64,000 nucleotides of DNA from Paragemmobacter ruber (GTDB lineage Bacteria > Pseudomonadota > Alphaproteobacteria > Rhodobacterales > Rhodobacteraceae). Shown piece after piece: positions 1 through 8,735 of this stretch. The DNA lies in contig NZ_JAAATW010000001.1 in the NCBI RefSeq assembly GCF_009908315.1, positions 372,001 to 436,000 on the forward strand, given 5' to 3'. The position numbers and the translations under genes are program-made. Numbering within the stretch: position 1 is the first letter of the stretch; each line of letters opens with the position of its first letter. Below the pieces are notes generated by a model, which worked only from the letters and a program-made list of their open reading frames with translations, made no database searches and was not told where the DNA came from.

Positions 1-884
<884 letters not shown>

Positions 885-980
885 GTATGCCAGCCTAGCG
901 CCATCGGCGGCAAAGGAAAAGGTTCCGCAAATGTTCCGGGCGAAGTTTTCCACCCCGCTTTGCACCAGCAAAGCCATGCC

Positions 981-1003
981 TGCATATTTCGCAAAATTTG
1001 CAT
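981..1003. promoter_or_regulatory. A/T-rich palindromic element upstream of pyruvate carboxylase
   Basis: In the 241-base divergent gap between uvrD and pyc lies a short A/T-rich island with the palindrome GCAAAATTTGC (991-1001) flanked by two TGCAT direct repeats (981-985 and 999-1003). It stands out from the G+C-rich surroundings and is well placed for a regulator of either gene. No convincing -35/-10 pair was fixed. The operator role is inference only. Confidence 0.3.
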
Positions 1004-1125
1004 GTCATGCCGGTCGCCGCCCTTGCGCTGCATTGCAGCAGCCCTAAGGTGGGTCGATCCGGCTCGGTCCACGCACCCGGCGCCGGGGAAAAGCCCGCCT
1101 GACCTGCCGACATCCGGAGAGACCG

Positions 1126-4100
1126 ATGCCAGAGTTCCGCAAGATCCTCGTCGCCAACCGGGGCGAGATCGCCATCCGCGTGATGCGTGCCGCCAATGAG
1201 ATGGGAAAGAAGACCGTCGCCGTCTTCGCCGAAGAAGACAAGCTCTCCCTCCACCGCTTCAAGGCGGATGAGGCCTACCGCATCGGCGAAGGGCTCTCGC
1301 CCGTGGGGGCCTATCTCTCGATCCCGGAAATCATCCGCGTGGCCAAGATGTCGGGCGCGGATGCGGTGCATCCGGGCTATGGTCTTCTGTCCGAGAACCC
1401 CGATTTCGTCGAGGCCTGCGATCAGGCCGGCATCACCTTCATCGGCCCGCGCGCCGAAACCATGCGCGCCCTGGGCGACAAGGCCTCTGCCCGCCGCGTG
1501 GCGATCGAGGCGGGCGTCCCCGTCATCCCCGCGACCGAGGTGCTGGGCGATGACATGGCGCTGATCAAGAAACAGGCGGCCGAGATCGGCTATCCGCTGA
1601 TGCTCAAGGCATCCTGGGGCGGCGGCGGGCGCGGGATGCGCCCGATCCTGTCGGAAGACGAGCTTGAGGCCAAGGTCCGCGAAGGCCGCCGCGAGGCCGA
1701 GGCCGCCTTCGGCAATGGCGAAGGCTATCTGGAAAAGATGATCCAGCGCGCCCGCCATGTGGAGGTGCAGATCCTTGGCGACAAGCAGGGCAATGTCTGG
1801 CACCTGTGGGAACGGGATTGCACCGTCCAGCGCCGCAACCAGAAGGTGGTCGAGCGCGCCCCCGCCCCCTACCTGACGCAGGCCCAGCGCGAAGAGGTCT
1901 GCGAAATGGCCCGTCGCATCACCGCGCATGTGGAGTATGAATGTGCGGGCACCGTCGAATTCCTGATGGATATGGATGACGGCAAGTTCTACTTCATCGA
2001 AGTGAACCCCCGCGTGCAGGTCGAACATACCGTGACCGAAGAGGTCACGGGGATCGACATCGTGCAGGCCCAGATCCTGATCGAGGAAGGCAAGTCACTG
2101 GCCGAGGCGACGGGTGTCCCCGCGCAGGCGGATGTCAAACTCAACGGCCACGCCCTTCAATGCCGCGTGACGACCGAAGACCCGCTCAACAACTTCATCC
2201 CCGATTACGGGCGGCTCACCGCCTATCGCTCGGCCACCGGCAACGGCATCCGGCTGGATGGCGGCACGGCTTACGCGGGCGGCGTGATCACCCGCTATTA
2301 CGATTCGCTGCTCGTGAAGGTCACGGCCCATGCCCAGACGCCGGAAAAGGCCATCGCGCGGATGGACCGCGCGCTGCGCGAGTTTCGCATCCGGGGGGTG
2401 GCGACGAACATCGAGTTTGTCATCAACCTCCTGAAACACCCCACCTTCCTGAACGACACCTACACCACCAAGTTCATCGACACGACGACCGAGCTTTTCA
2501 ACTTCCGAAAGCGGCGCGACCGGGCGACCAAGATCCTGACCTATATCGCCGACATCACGGTGAACGGGCATCCCGAAACGGCAGGCCGCCCCAAACCCCC
2601 GGCCGAGGCAAAGATGCCAAAGCCGCCCAAGCTGCTGACCGAAACCCCCGCCACCGGCACCCGCAACCTCTTGGAACAAAAGGGCCCGCAGGCCGTAGCC
2701 GATTGGATGCGCGCGCAGAAGAAGGTGCTCATCACCGACACCACCATGCGCGACGGCCACCAGTCGCTGCTGGCCACCCGGATGCGCTCCATCGACATGG
2801 TCCGCGTGGCCCCGGCCTATGCCGCGAACCTGCCGCAGCTCTTCTCGGTCGAATGTTGGGGCGGCGCCACCTTCGACGTGGCCTACCGCTTCCTGCAGGA
2901 ATGTCCGTGGCAGCGCCTGCGCGACCTGCGCGCCGCCATGCCGAATGTGATGACGCAGATGCTCCTGCGCGCCTCCAACGGCGTGGGCTATACCAACTAT
3001 CCCGACAATGTGGTGCGCGCCTTCGTCCTGCAGGCGGCAGAGACCGGGGTGGACGTGTTCCGCGTGTTCGACAGCCTCAACTGGGTGGAGAACATGCGCG
3101 TCGCGATGGATGCGGTGATCGAGGCGAACAAGGTCTGCGAAGGCACCATCTGCTACACGGGCGACCTGCTCGATCCCGCCCGCTCCAAATATGACCTGAA
3201 ATACTACGTTGACCGCGCCCGCGAACTGAAGGCCGCCGGCGCCCATGTGCTGGGCCTCAAGGACATGGCGGGGCTTCTGAAACCGGCCTCCGCCCGCATC
3301 CTCGTTAAGGCGCTGAAACAGGAGGTTGGCCTGCCCGTCCATTTCCACACCCATGACACGTCCGGCGCGGCGGCGGCCACGATCCTTGCCGCCTGCGATG
3401 CGGGCGTCGATGCCGTGGATGCTGCGATGGATGCCTTCTCCGGCGGCACCTCGCAGCCCTGCCTCGGGTCGATCGTCGAGGCGCTGCGCCACACCGAACG
3501 CGACACCGGGCTCGACATCAAGGCGATCCGCGAGATTTCTAATTACTGGGAACATGTCCGCGTCCAGTACACGGCCTTCGAATCCGGCCTCCCCGCCCCG
3601 GCGTCCGAGGTCTATCTCCACGAAATGCCCGGCGGACAGTTCACCAACCTCAAGGCGCAGGCACGTTCCCTCGGGCTCGAAGAGCGCTGGCCCGAGGTCG
3701 CGCAGGCCTATGCCGATGCCAACCAGATGTTCGGCGACATCGTGAAGGTCACCCCCTCGTCCAAGGTGGTGGGCGACATGGCGCTGATGATGGTGGCCCA
3801 GGGCCTGACCCGCGCGCAGGTGGAAGACCCCGGCATCGACGTGGCCTTCCCGGAATCGGTCATCGACATGCTGCGCGGCAATATCGGCCAGCCCCATGGC
3901 GGCTGGCCCGAAGGCATCCTCAAAAAGGTTCTCAAGGGCGAGGCGCCGCTCACCGACCGCCCCGGCAAGACCCTGCCCCCCGTCGATCTGGAAGAGACGC
4001 GGGCCAAGCTCTCCGCCGAACTGGGCGGCAAGTCGGTCGATGACGAGGATCTGAACGGCTACCTCATGTATCCCAAGGTTTTCCTTGATTACATGGGCCG

Positions 4101-4569
4101 CCACCGGCTCTACGGCCCCGTCCGCACCCTGCCCACCAAGACCTTCTTCTACGGCATGGAACCGGGCGAAGAGATCACGGCCGAGATCGACCCCGGCAAG
4201 CAGTTGGAGATCCGCCTGCAAGCCGTGGGTGAGACGACCGAGGATGGCGAGGTCCGCGTCTTCTTCGAACTGAACGGCCAGCCGCGCGTGATCCGCGTGC
4301 CGAACCGCGCCGTGAAAGCCAAGACGGCGGCGCGGCCCAAGGCGCAGGAGGGCAACCCCGCCCATGTCGGCGCGCCGATGCCCGGCTCCATCGCCTCGAT
4401 CGCGGTCACCGTTGGCGCGAAAGTCCGCGCGGGTGATCTCTTGCTGACGATCGAAGCGATGAAGATGGAAACCGGGCTACACGCCGATCGCGAAGCGGTG
4501 GTCAAGGCGCTGCATGTCAGCGCGGGCAGCCAGATCGAGGCGAAGGATCTGCTCATCGAACTGGAATGA
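1126..4569 (+). CDS. pyc: pyruvate carboxylase
   Basis: Biotin enzyme making oxaloacetate from pyruvate, bicarbonate and ATP, the anaplerotic entry to the TCA cycle. The 1147 residues match the usual single-chain alpha4 form. Biotin carboxylase occupies about 1-450 with the glycine-rich ATP loop GGGGRGM near 165. The carboxyltransferase domain begins near 534 (ITDTTMRDGHQSL) and includes the metal-site motif HFHTHDTSG. The biotin carrier domain ends the protein, with the biotinylated lysine in EAMKMET near residue 1113. ATG is preceded by CGGAGAGACC, a good ribosome site. It stands alone, divergent from uvrD, and ends beside two GTAGGATGGGC palindromes. Every key motif is intact. Confidence 0.97.
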   Translation: MPEFRKILVANRGEIAIRVMRAANEMGKKTVAVFAEEDKLSLHRFKADEAYRIGEGLSPVGAYLSIPEIIRVAKMSGADAVHPGYGLLSENPDFVEACDQAGITFIGPRAETMRALGDKASARRVAIEAGVPVIPATEVLGDDMALIKKQAAEIGYPLMLKASWGGGGRGMRPILSEDELEAKVREGRREAEAAFGNGEGYLEKMIQRARHVEVQILGDKQGNVWHLWERDCTVQRRNQKVVERAPAPYLTQAQREEVCEMARRITAHVEYECAGTVEFLMDMDDGKFYFIEVNPRVQVEHTVTEEVTGIDIVQAQILIEEGKSLAEATGVPAQADVKLNGHALQCRVTTEDPLNNFIPDYGRLTAYRSATGNGIRLDGGTAYAGGVITRYYDSLLVKVTAHAQTPEKAIARMDRALREFRIRGVATNIEFVINLLKHPTFLNDTYTTKFIDTTTELFNFRKRRDRATKILTYIADITVNGHPETAGRPKPPAEAKMPKPPKLLTETPATGTRNLLEQKGPQAVADWMRAQKKVLITDTTMRDGHQSLLATRMRSIDMVRVAPAYAANLPQLFSVECWGGATFDVAYRFLQECPWQRLRDLRAAMPNVMTQMLLRASNGVGYTNYPDNVVRAFVLQAAETGVDVFRVFDSLNWVENMRVAMDAVIEANKVCEGTICYTGDLLDPARSKYDLKYYVDRARELKAAGAHVLGLKDMAGLLKPASARILVKALKQEVGLPVHFHTHDTSGAAAATILAACDAGVDAVDAAMDAFSGGTSQPCLGSIVEALRHTERDTGLDIKAIREISNYWEHVRVQYTAFESGLPAPASEVYLHEMPGGQFTNLKAQARSLGLEERWPEVAQAYADANQMFGDIVKVTPSSKVVGDMALMMVAQGLTRAQVEDPGIDVAFPESVIDMLRGNIGQPHGGWPEGILKKVLKGEAPLTDRPGKTLPPVDLEETRAKLSAELGGKSVDDEDLNGYLMYPKVFLDYMGRHRLYGPVRTLPTKTFFYGMEPGEEITAEIDPGKQLEIRLQAVGETTEDGEVRVFFELNGQPRVIRVPNRAVKAKTAARPKAQEGNPAHVGAPMPGSIASIAVTVGAKVRAGDLLLTIEAMKMETGLHADREAVVKALHVSAGSQIEAKDLLIELE

Positions 4570-4573
4570 CCGC

Positions 4574-4600
4574 GTAGGATGGGCCACCGGCCCATCCTAC
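4574..4600. repeat. GTAGGATGGGC palindrome, copy 1
   Basis: Perfect inverted repeat with arms GTAGGATGGGCC / GGCCCATCCTAC and a three-base loop, five bases after the pyc stop. It belongs to a four-copy family in this window. There is no T-run on either side, so it is not a typical intrinsic terminator. It resembles REP-like dispersed palindromes (inference). Confidence 0.85.
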
Positions 4601-4640
4601 CCCCAGCCACGTGCGGGGCGCAGCGGCCCGCACCAATCGC

Positions 4641-4667
4641 GTAGGATGGGCCAATGGCCCATCCTAC
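4641..4667. repeat. GTAGGATGGGC palindrome, copy 2
   Basis: Same 12-base arms as copy 1 with loop AAT instead of ACC, 67 bases downstream, so the convergent pyc / DUF1579 gap carries a tandem pair. Loop divergence with conserved arms suggests selection on, or recent spread of, the stem. Confidence 0.85.
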
Positions 4668-4676
4668 CGCCCGGCC

Positions 4677-5156
4677 TCAGGCGCGGCGAAACTCCATGAT
4701 CCAGTTCACTTCCCAGCTTTGCCCGCCATCGGCGGAAAAGGCCTGCTGCCAGCGCGGTCCGTCCGCCATCTGCCGCCATTCGAATTCCACCACGATCGGG
4801 CGCCCCTGAAAGTGATCCTCCGCCCGGAACCGTCCCACCCCGTCGACAAAGCGCCCCTTCACCGGCACGTCCAGCATATGGGGGTTGCGCCCATCCACCC
4901 ACCAGATCGCCCACAGACCTGTAGCCGGATCAAAGGTCCGCAGGGCAAGCGCACGGTAATCGCCCGCGGGCAGATGCAGCAGGTTGTCTTCCACATTGCC
5001 CAAGCCCCCCAGCACGCGCTGCATCCGGCTTGTCCCGGCAAAGCTCTCCCAGTCCTGCGCCCCCGCCAGCCGCGTGACCAGACGGCGATGCCGCACGATC
5101 CAGTCCCCCTCCTCGAAATCGAAATCCCCGCGCCCGTCCATGCCCGCCTCCGCCAT
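4677..5156 (-). CDS. DUF1579-like protein (calycin-like fold suspected)
   Basis: About 159 residues with no signal peptide or membrane segment. The pattern DFDFEEGDWIVRHRRLV, followed by alternating short strands (GNVEDN, RALALRTFDP, GLWAIWWVDG, GRFRAEDHFQGRPIVVEFEW) and a closing SADGGQSWEVNWIMEF, resembles DUF1579-type beta-barrel proteins whose biochemical role is not established. I chose the ATG at 5156 because upstream codons give an unlikely cysteine-rich leader; the ATG at 5141 (MDGRGDFDFEEGDW) is an alternative. It is convergent with pyc across the palindrome pair. No operon partner is visible. Confidence 0.72.
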   Translation of the reverse strand: MAEAGMDGRGDFDFEEGDWIVRHRRLVTRLAGAQDWESFAGTSRMQRVLGGLGNVEDNLLHLPAGDYRALALRTFDPATGLWAIWWVDGRNPHMLDVPVKGRFVDGVGRFRAEDHFQGRPIVVEFEWRQMADGPRWQQAFSADGGQSWEVNWIMEFRRA

Positions 5157-5325
5157 AGCACGCCATCGACAGCATGGCAGAAATTCTGGAACATTACCAG
5201 AACATGCGGCGCTGCCTTGCCACCGGCCTGACAAAACGGGGCTCGGACGGAAATTCTCGGCCCATGCGCAGATTACCCCTTGCAGCCTCCGGCAATGCGC
5301 AATAAATCCGCCACGTCCAACCGGC

Positions 5326-5400
5326 GCGGGCGTAGCTCAGGGGTAGAGCATAACCTTGCCAAGGTTAGGGTCGTGAGTTCGAATCTCATCGCCCGCTCCA
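5326..5400 (+). tRNA. tRNA-Gly (anticodon GCC), copy 1
   Basis: A 75-base tRNA with acceptor arm GCGGGCG / CGCCCGC, D arm with GCTCAGGGGTAGAGC, anticodon arm TAACC-TTGCCAA-GGTTA (GCC, glycine), T arm GTGAG-TTCGAAT-CTCAT, discriminator T and an encoded CCA. All stems pair. A strong hairpin terminator follows within 16 bases. Confidence 0.97.
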
Positions 5401-5415
5401 GTCGGACCCTACGGA

Positions 5416-5440
5416 AAAGGCCGCCCCCCGGGCGGCCTTT
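5416..5440 (+). terminator. intrinsic terminator after tRNA-Gly copy 1
   Basis: Perfect 10-base stem AAAGGCCGCC / GGCGGCCTTT with a five-base loop, ending in TTT, 16 bases after the CCA. It separates the two tRNA genes, suggesting the second has its own promoter or relies on read-through. Confidence 0.75.
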
Positions 5441-5508
5441 CGCATATCCGGCGGGCCTTTTTCCCCTTGCACGCAGCCCGACCCCGGACTATCACCCGCC
5501 CACGGAGT

Positions 5509-5583
5509 GCGGGCGTAGCTCAGGGGTAGAGCATAACCTTGCCAAGGTTAGGGTCGTGAGTTCGAATCTCATCGCCCGCTCCA
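5509..5583 (+). tRNA. tRNA-Gly (anticodon GCC), copy 2
   Basis: Identical base for base to copy 1 over 75 bases including the encoded CCA; flanks differ, so only the tRNA itself is duplicated. The intervening 108 bases hold the terminator. Probably a dosage duplication for the frequent GGC codon of this G+C-rich genome (inference). Confidence 0.97.
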
Positions 5584-5692
5584 ATTTCCAGAAAAGATCG
5601 TGGCGGCCACAGCGCCCCTGGGGCATGCCGCAAGGCTGCCGCGTGCCGACGAACGGCCCGCCTGCCACCGGCGACACGGCCACCGGTCCGGG

Positions 5693-6679
5693 CTAGTGGC
5701 GCAGCGCCACCCCGCGGCGCGCCTGCCCCGGCACCATCGGCAACAGCGCGGACGGCATCGTCGGGTCCCCCGCCACCACCTGCATCCGCGCCGCCCGCAT
5801 CAGCCGCATCGGCACCGCGCCCAGGATCGGGGCCTGCACCGGCATACCCACGGCAATCTCGGGTGCGGGGATGTCGAGGCTGCGATAGGCCTCCCACATC
5901 GACCCGCGCGCCGCCTGCACCGCCAGTTGCAGCTCCACCGGATCGACATGGCTGCCCCGGTCCAGCACGGCGATGAAATCGCCCGATCCGGCATAGGCCA
6001 GCCGATACTGCGCCGCAGGCAGCGCATCGAGGATCAGCTCCGCCGCCTCGGCCAGGAAATCATAGTAATCCAGCCGCTCCAGATGCCCGAAAGCCCACAG
6101 CGCGTTGCGCAGCCGGAAGCAGATCACCACCGTCCCCGGCAGGCCGGACCAGCCCAGTTCTTCAAGGTGGTTCTCCAGCACAAGGTAATCCACCAGCCCT
6201 TCCTCGGCATTGGGCAGCACCGCATCCTCGAACCCAAAGCCAAAGCCCGGCTTGGCGCGCAGCGACCCGATCTCGTCGCGCAGCGCGGCGGACTGGCTGC
6301 GTTCATGCAGGATGCGCTCCACCATCGACAGGCGCGCACCCAGTTCGACATTCTCCAGCGGCTTGTGCAGGAAATCGTTCGCGCCCGCCTCCAGCGCCTC
6401 CTTCACCCGCGCCCGCTCGGTCACGGACGAGATCATGATGATCGGCGTCATCTGATGCTCCGGCAGCGCCCGCAGCGCCGCGCAAAGCTGCGCTCCCGTC
6501 ATGCCCGGCATCTCCAGATCCAGAAGGAACAGGTCGGCATCGGCCTGCCCCGCCTCGATCGCCCGCAGCGCCACCACCGGATCGTCGAAGGCCGCCACGA
6601 CCTGCAGGTTCAGCGCGGCCAGAAATTCCGCCACGATGGCCAGAAAGATCGGATCATCATCGACGCAGACAACACGCAT
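5693..6679 (-). CDS. response regulator with degenerate GGDEF-like output domain
   Basis: A 328-residue two-component output protein. The receiver domain (about 1-122) has the acidic pocket VDDDP (7-9), the phospho-acceptor Asp54 in LLDLEMPG, the Ser/Thr switch in MISSVTE and Lys106 in FLHKPLEN. Residues about 160-300 have the strand/helix order of a diguanylate cyclase: PGTVVICFRL, then YRLAYAGSGDFIAVL where GGDEF would sit. The signature reads GSGDF (231-235), lacking the catalytic glutamate, so cyclase activity is unlikely; it could bind c-di-GMP or GTP, or act as a protein partner. Start ATG at 6679 has GGGAGG seven bases upstream. No histidine kinase is adjacent. Receiver certain, output assignment moderate. 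Confidence 0.85.
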   Translation of the reverse strand: MRVVCVDDDPIFLAIVAEFLAALNLQVVAAFDDPVVALRAIEAGQADADLFLLDLEMPGMTGAQLCAALRALPEHQMTPIIMISSVTERARVKEALEAGANDFLHKPLENVELGARLSMVERILHERSQSAALRDEIGSLRAKPGFGFGFEDAVLPNAEEGLVDYLVLENHLEELGWSGLPGTVVICFRLRNALWAFGHLERLDYYDFLAEAAELILDALPAAQYRLAYAGSGDFIAVLDRGSHVDPVELQLAVQAARGSMWEAYRSLDIPAPEIAVGMPVQAPILGAVPMRLMRAARMQVVAGDPTMPSALLPMVPGQARRGVALRH

Positions 6680-6996
6680 GAGAGGCCTCCCAGATCCGAT
6701 CATTCAGGGCGTTCCGCAGAACAGCCCCCTCGTGAAAGACAGAAACGGCCCCGCGCGGGCCCATTAAAGGCCCCTTGCGCCCACCCCGACGAAAGACAGC
6801 ACGCAAACAGACCAGCCGCCCATACCGGCCGCACAGCCGCAGGGCGCATGGCCATAGGTCTGTTTAGATTGCGAATGCTTCGCATTCCCATTGACTTTTG
6901 CGAATGGTTCGCACATATCCAAGGCAGGATCCCGAGAGATCGCCGCAAGAACGACAGGACAGTTCCCGCAACACCCCGAACCAAGGCCGCATTCCG
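6680..6996. other. divergent regulatory gap between the response regulator and the metal transporter
   Basis: Non-coding, 317 bases. The right half contains the transporter promoter with two operators (annotated separately). The left half contains G+C-rich stretches and a CCGCGCGGGCCC element near 6750 but no firm promoter for the response regulator. Short open frames crossing it have no ribosome site and unlikely composition. Confidence 0.6.
6870..6919 (+). promoter_or_regulatory. sit/mnt promoter with two metalloregulator-type operators
   Basis: Two copies of a 15-base palindrome TGCGAA-N3-TTCGCA lie at 6870-6884 and 6899-6913, 29 bases centre to centre. Between them is TTGACT (6891-6896) and, 17 bases on, CATATC (6914-6919): a sigma-70 pair whose spacer is filled by the second operator, so bound protein would block polymerase. 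Predicted transcription start near 6926, leaving about 70 bases of leader. In alphaproteobacteria such transporters are commonly controlled by Mur/Fur-family or MntR proteins (established in rhizobial sit operons); which regulator applies here is inference. Confidence 0.7.
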
Positions 6997-7938
6997 ATGA
7001 TCGACCGCCGTTCCCTTCTTGCCAGTCTTGCCCTTGCCCCACTTCTCGGCTCCCGCGCACTGGCCGCGGGCGCAACCCCCGCCATCACCGCCACCACCGG
7101 CATGATCGCCGACATCGCCCGCCGCCTGACCGGGGGCGAGGTGACCGCCCTGATGGGGCCGGGGATGGATCCGCATGGCTACCGCCCCACGCGGTCCGAC
7201 ATCCTCGCCCTGTCGCGGGCCGACATCATCCTCTGGCACGGCCTCAACCTCGAGGCGCAGTTTGCCGACGTGATGGCCGACCTTTCCCGCCAGCGCACCG
7301 TCGTGGCGCTGGCCGACAGCGTGCCGCAGGCTGATCTCCTCGCCGATCCCGCCTATGGCGACCGGCCCGATCCCCATGTCTGGTTCGATCCCCGGCTCTG
7401 GTCCGTCGTGGTGGACCGTGCCGCCACCGTGCTGGCTGAGGCGGGCGTTGCGACCGAGGCCCCCGCACAGGCCCTGCGGGACGAAATCGCCGCGCTCGAC
7501 ACCTATGCCCGGCAGGTGCTGGGCAGCGTGCCGGAATCCGCCCGCATCCTTGTGACCGCGCATGATGCCTTCGCCTATTTCGGGCGCGCCTATGGCTGGC
7601 AGGTGGAAGGGATCCAGGGCATCTCGACCGAATCCGAGGCAGGCCTCGCCCGCATCACCGAACTGGTTGATCTTCTGACCAATCGTCAGATCCCCGCCGT
7701 CTTCGTCGAAAGCTCGGTCTCCGACCGTGCCATCCGCGCGCTAATCGAAGGGGCCGCCGCGCGTGGCCACACGGTCGCTGTGGGGGGGGAGCTTTTCTCC
7801 GATGCCATGGGTCCCGATGACACCTACGAAGGCACCTATATCGGCATGATGGATCACAACGTCACCACCATCGCCCGCGCCCTTGGCGGCACCGCGCCCG
7901 AACGCGGCATGTCAGGGCGGCTGAACGCAGGCACCTGA
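6997..7938 (+). CDS. sitA: metal-ion ABC transporter periplasmic binding protein (SitA/MntA/ZnuA family)
   Basis: Cluster A-I solute-binding protein (313 residues) that captures Mn2+, Zn2+ or Fe2+ in the periplasm. The N-terminus MIDRRSLLASLALAPLLG with cleavage near ALA-AG is a signal peptide; the RRSLL also fits a Tat-type leader. Candidate ligands are His60 (GMDPHGY), His127 (DPHVWFDP), His189 (TAHDAFAYFGRAYG) and an acidic residue near the C-terminus. Histidine rather than glutamate at the third position is TroA/ZnuA-like, so metal choice is not settled. Upstream GTG/ATG codons would remove the signal peptide from the N-terminus, so ATG 6997 was chosen. First gene of a four-gene operon. 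Confidence 0.88.
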   Translation: MIDRRSLLASLALAPLLGSRALAAGATPAITATTGMIADIARRLTGGEVTALMGPGMDPHGYRPTRSDILALSRADIILWHGLNLEAQFADVMADLSRQRTVVALADSVPQADLLADPAYGDRPDPHVWFDPRLWSVVVDRAATVLAEAGVATEAPAQALRDEIAALDTYARQVLGSVPESARILVTAHDAFAYFGRAYGWQVEGIQGISTESEAGLARITELVDLLTNRQIPAVFVESSVSDRAIRALIEGAAARGHTVAVGGELFSDAMGPDDTYEGTYIGMMDHNVTTIARALGGTAPERGMSGRLNAGT

Positions 7939-7939
7939 C

Positions 7940-8698
7940 ATGGTCGATCCCACACCGCTTGCCGTGCCGGAAACCGCCCTCACCCTCAGCGGGCTGACCG
8001 TGGCCTATGCGGGGATGGCGGCTGTCGAAGACGCCAGCGCCCGCTTCCCCGTGGGCACGATGACGGCAATCATCGGCCCGAACGGCGCGGGGAAATCCAC
8101 CTTGCTCAAGGCCGCGCTGGGCCTGATCCCCGCCGTGGCGGGCGAGGTGCGCGCCTTCGGAAAGCCGGTCGCCGCATCGCTGGGCCGTATCGCCTATGTC
8201 CCGCAGCGCGCCGCCGTGGATTGGGATTTCCCCGCCCGCGTGATCGACGTGGTGCGCATGGGCCAATACCGGCAGACAGGCCTTCTGGGCCGCCTCACCC
8301 CGGGCCTCAAGGCGCAGGCGATGGACTGCCTCGCCCGGCTGGGGATGGAAGATTTCGCCCAGCGCCAGATCGGCGCCCTGTCGGGCGGACAGCAGCAGCG
8401 CGTCTTTCTGGCCCGCGCCTTGGCGCAGGGGGGCGATCTGATCATCCTCGACGAACCCTTCACCGGGGTCGATGCCGCGACAGAGGCCGCGATCATCGGC
8501 GTCCTCCATGCCCTGCGCGCCCAAGGCCGCACCATCATCGCCGTGCATCACGACCTGTCCACGGTTCCCGCCTATTTCGACCGCGTGCTGCTGATGAACC
8601 GCCGCGTGATCGCCGAAGGCACGACCGCCACCACCTTCCGCCGCGCCACCGTGGCGCAGGCCTATGGCGACGGCCTGCTCTCCGCGATCCCCGCATGA
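7940..8698 (+). CDS. sitB: metal-ion ABC transporter ATP-binding protein
   Basis: Cytoplasmic ATPase powering the Mn/Zn/Fe importer; 252 residues. Visible are Walker A GPNGAGKST near residue 50, the Q-loop VPQRAAVDWDFP typical of the metal-type family, the signature LSGGQQQR near 148, Walker B LIILDEPF and the switch histidine in IIAVHHD. It starts one base after the binding-protein stop, so the two are translationally linked. The next gene starts 37 bases after its stop. Confidence 0.93.
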   Translation: MVDPTPLAVPETALTLSGLTVAYAGMAAVEDASARFPVGTMTAIIGPNGAGKSTLLKAALGLIPAVAGEVRAFGKPVAASLGRIAYVPQRAAVDWDFPARVIDVVRMGQYRQTGLLGRLTPGLKAQAMDCLARLGMEDFAQRQIGALSGGQQQRVFLARALAQGGDLIILDEPFTGVDAATEAAIIGVLHALRAQGRTIIAVHHDLSTVPAYFDRVLLMNRRVIAEGTTATTFRRATVAQAYGDGLLSAIPA

Positions 8699-8735
8699 GG
8701 GTGCCACCCGCCAGACAGACCGCCAGAAAGCCCTG

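Noticed and set aside
2095-4365. Long open frame on the strand opposite pyc (about 750 codons).
   Set aside because: It mirrors the third codon position bias of pyc, has no ribosome site and encodes a His/Gly/Arg-rich product of unlikely composition. pyc motifs are unambiguous.
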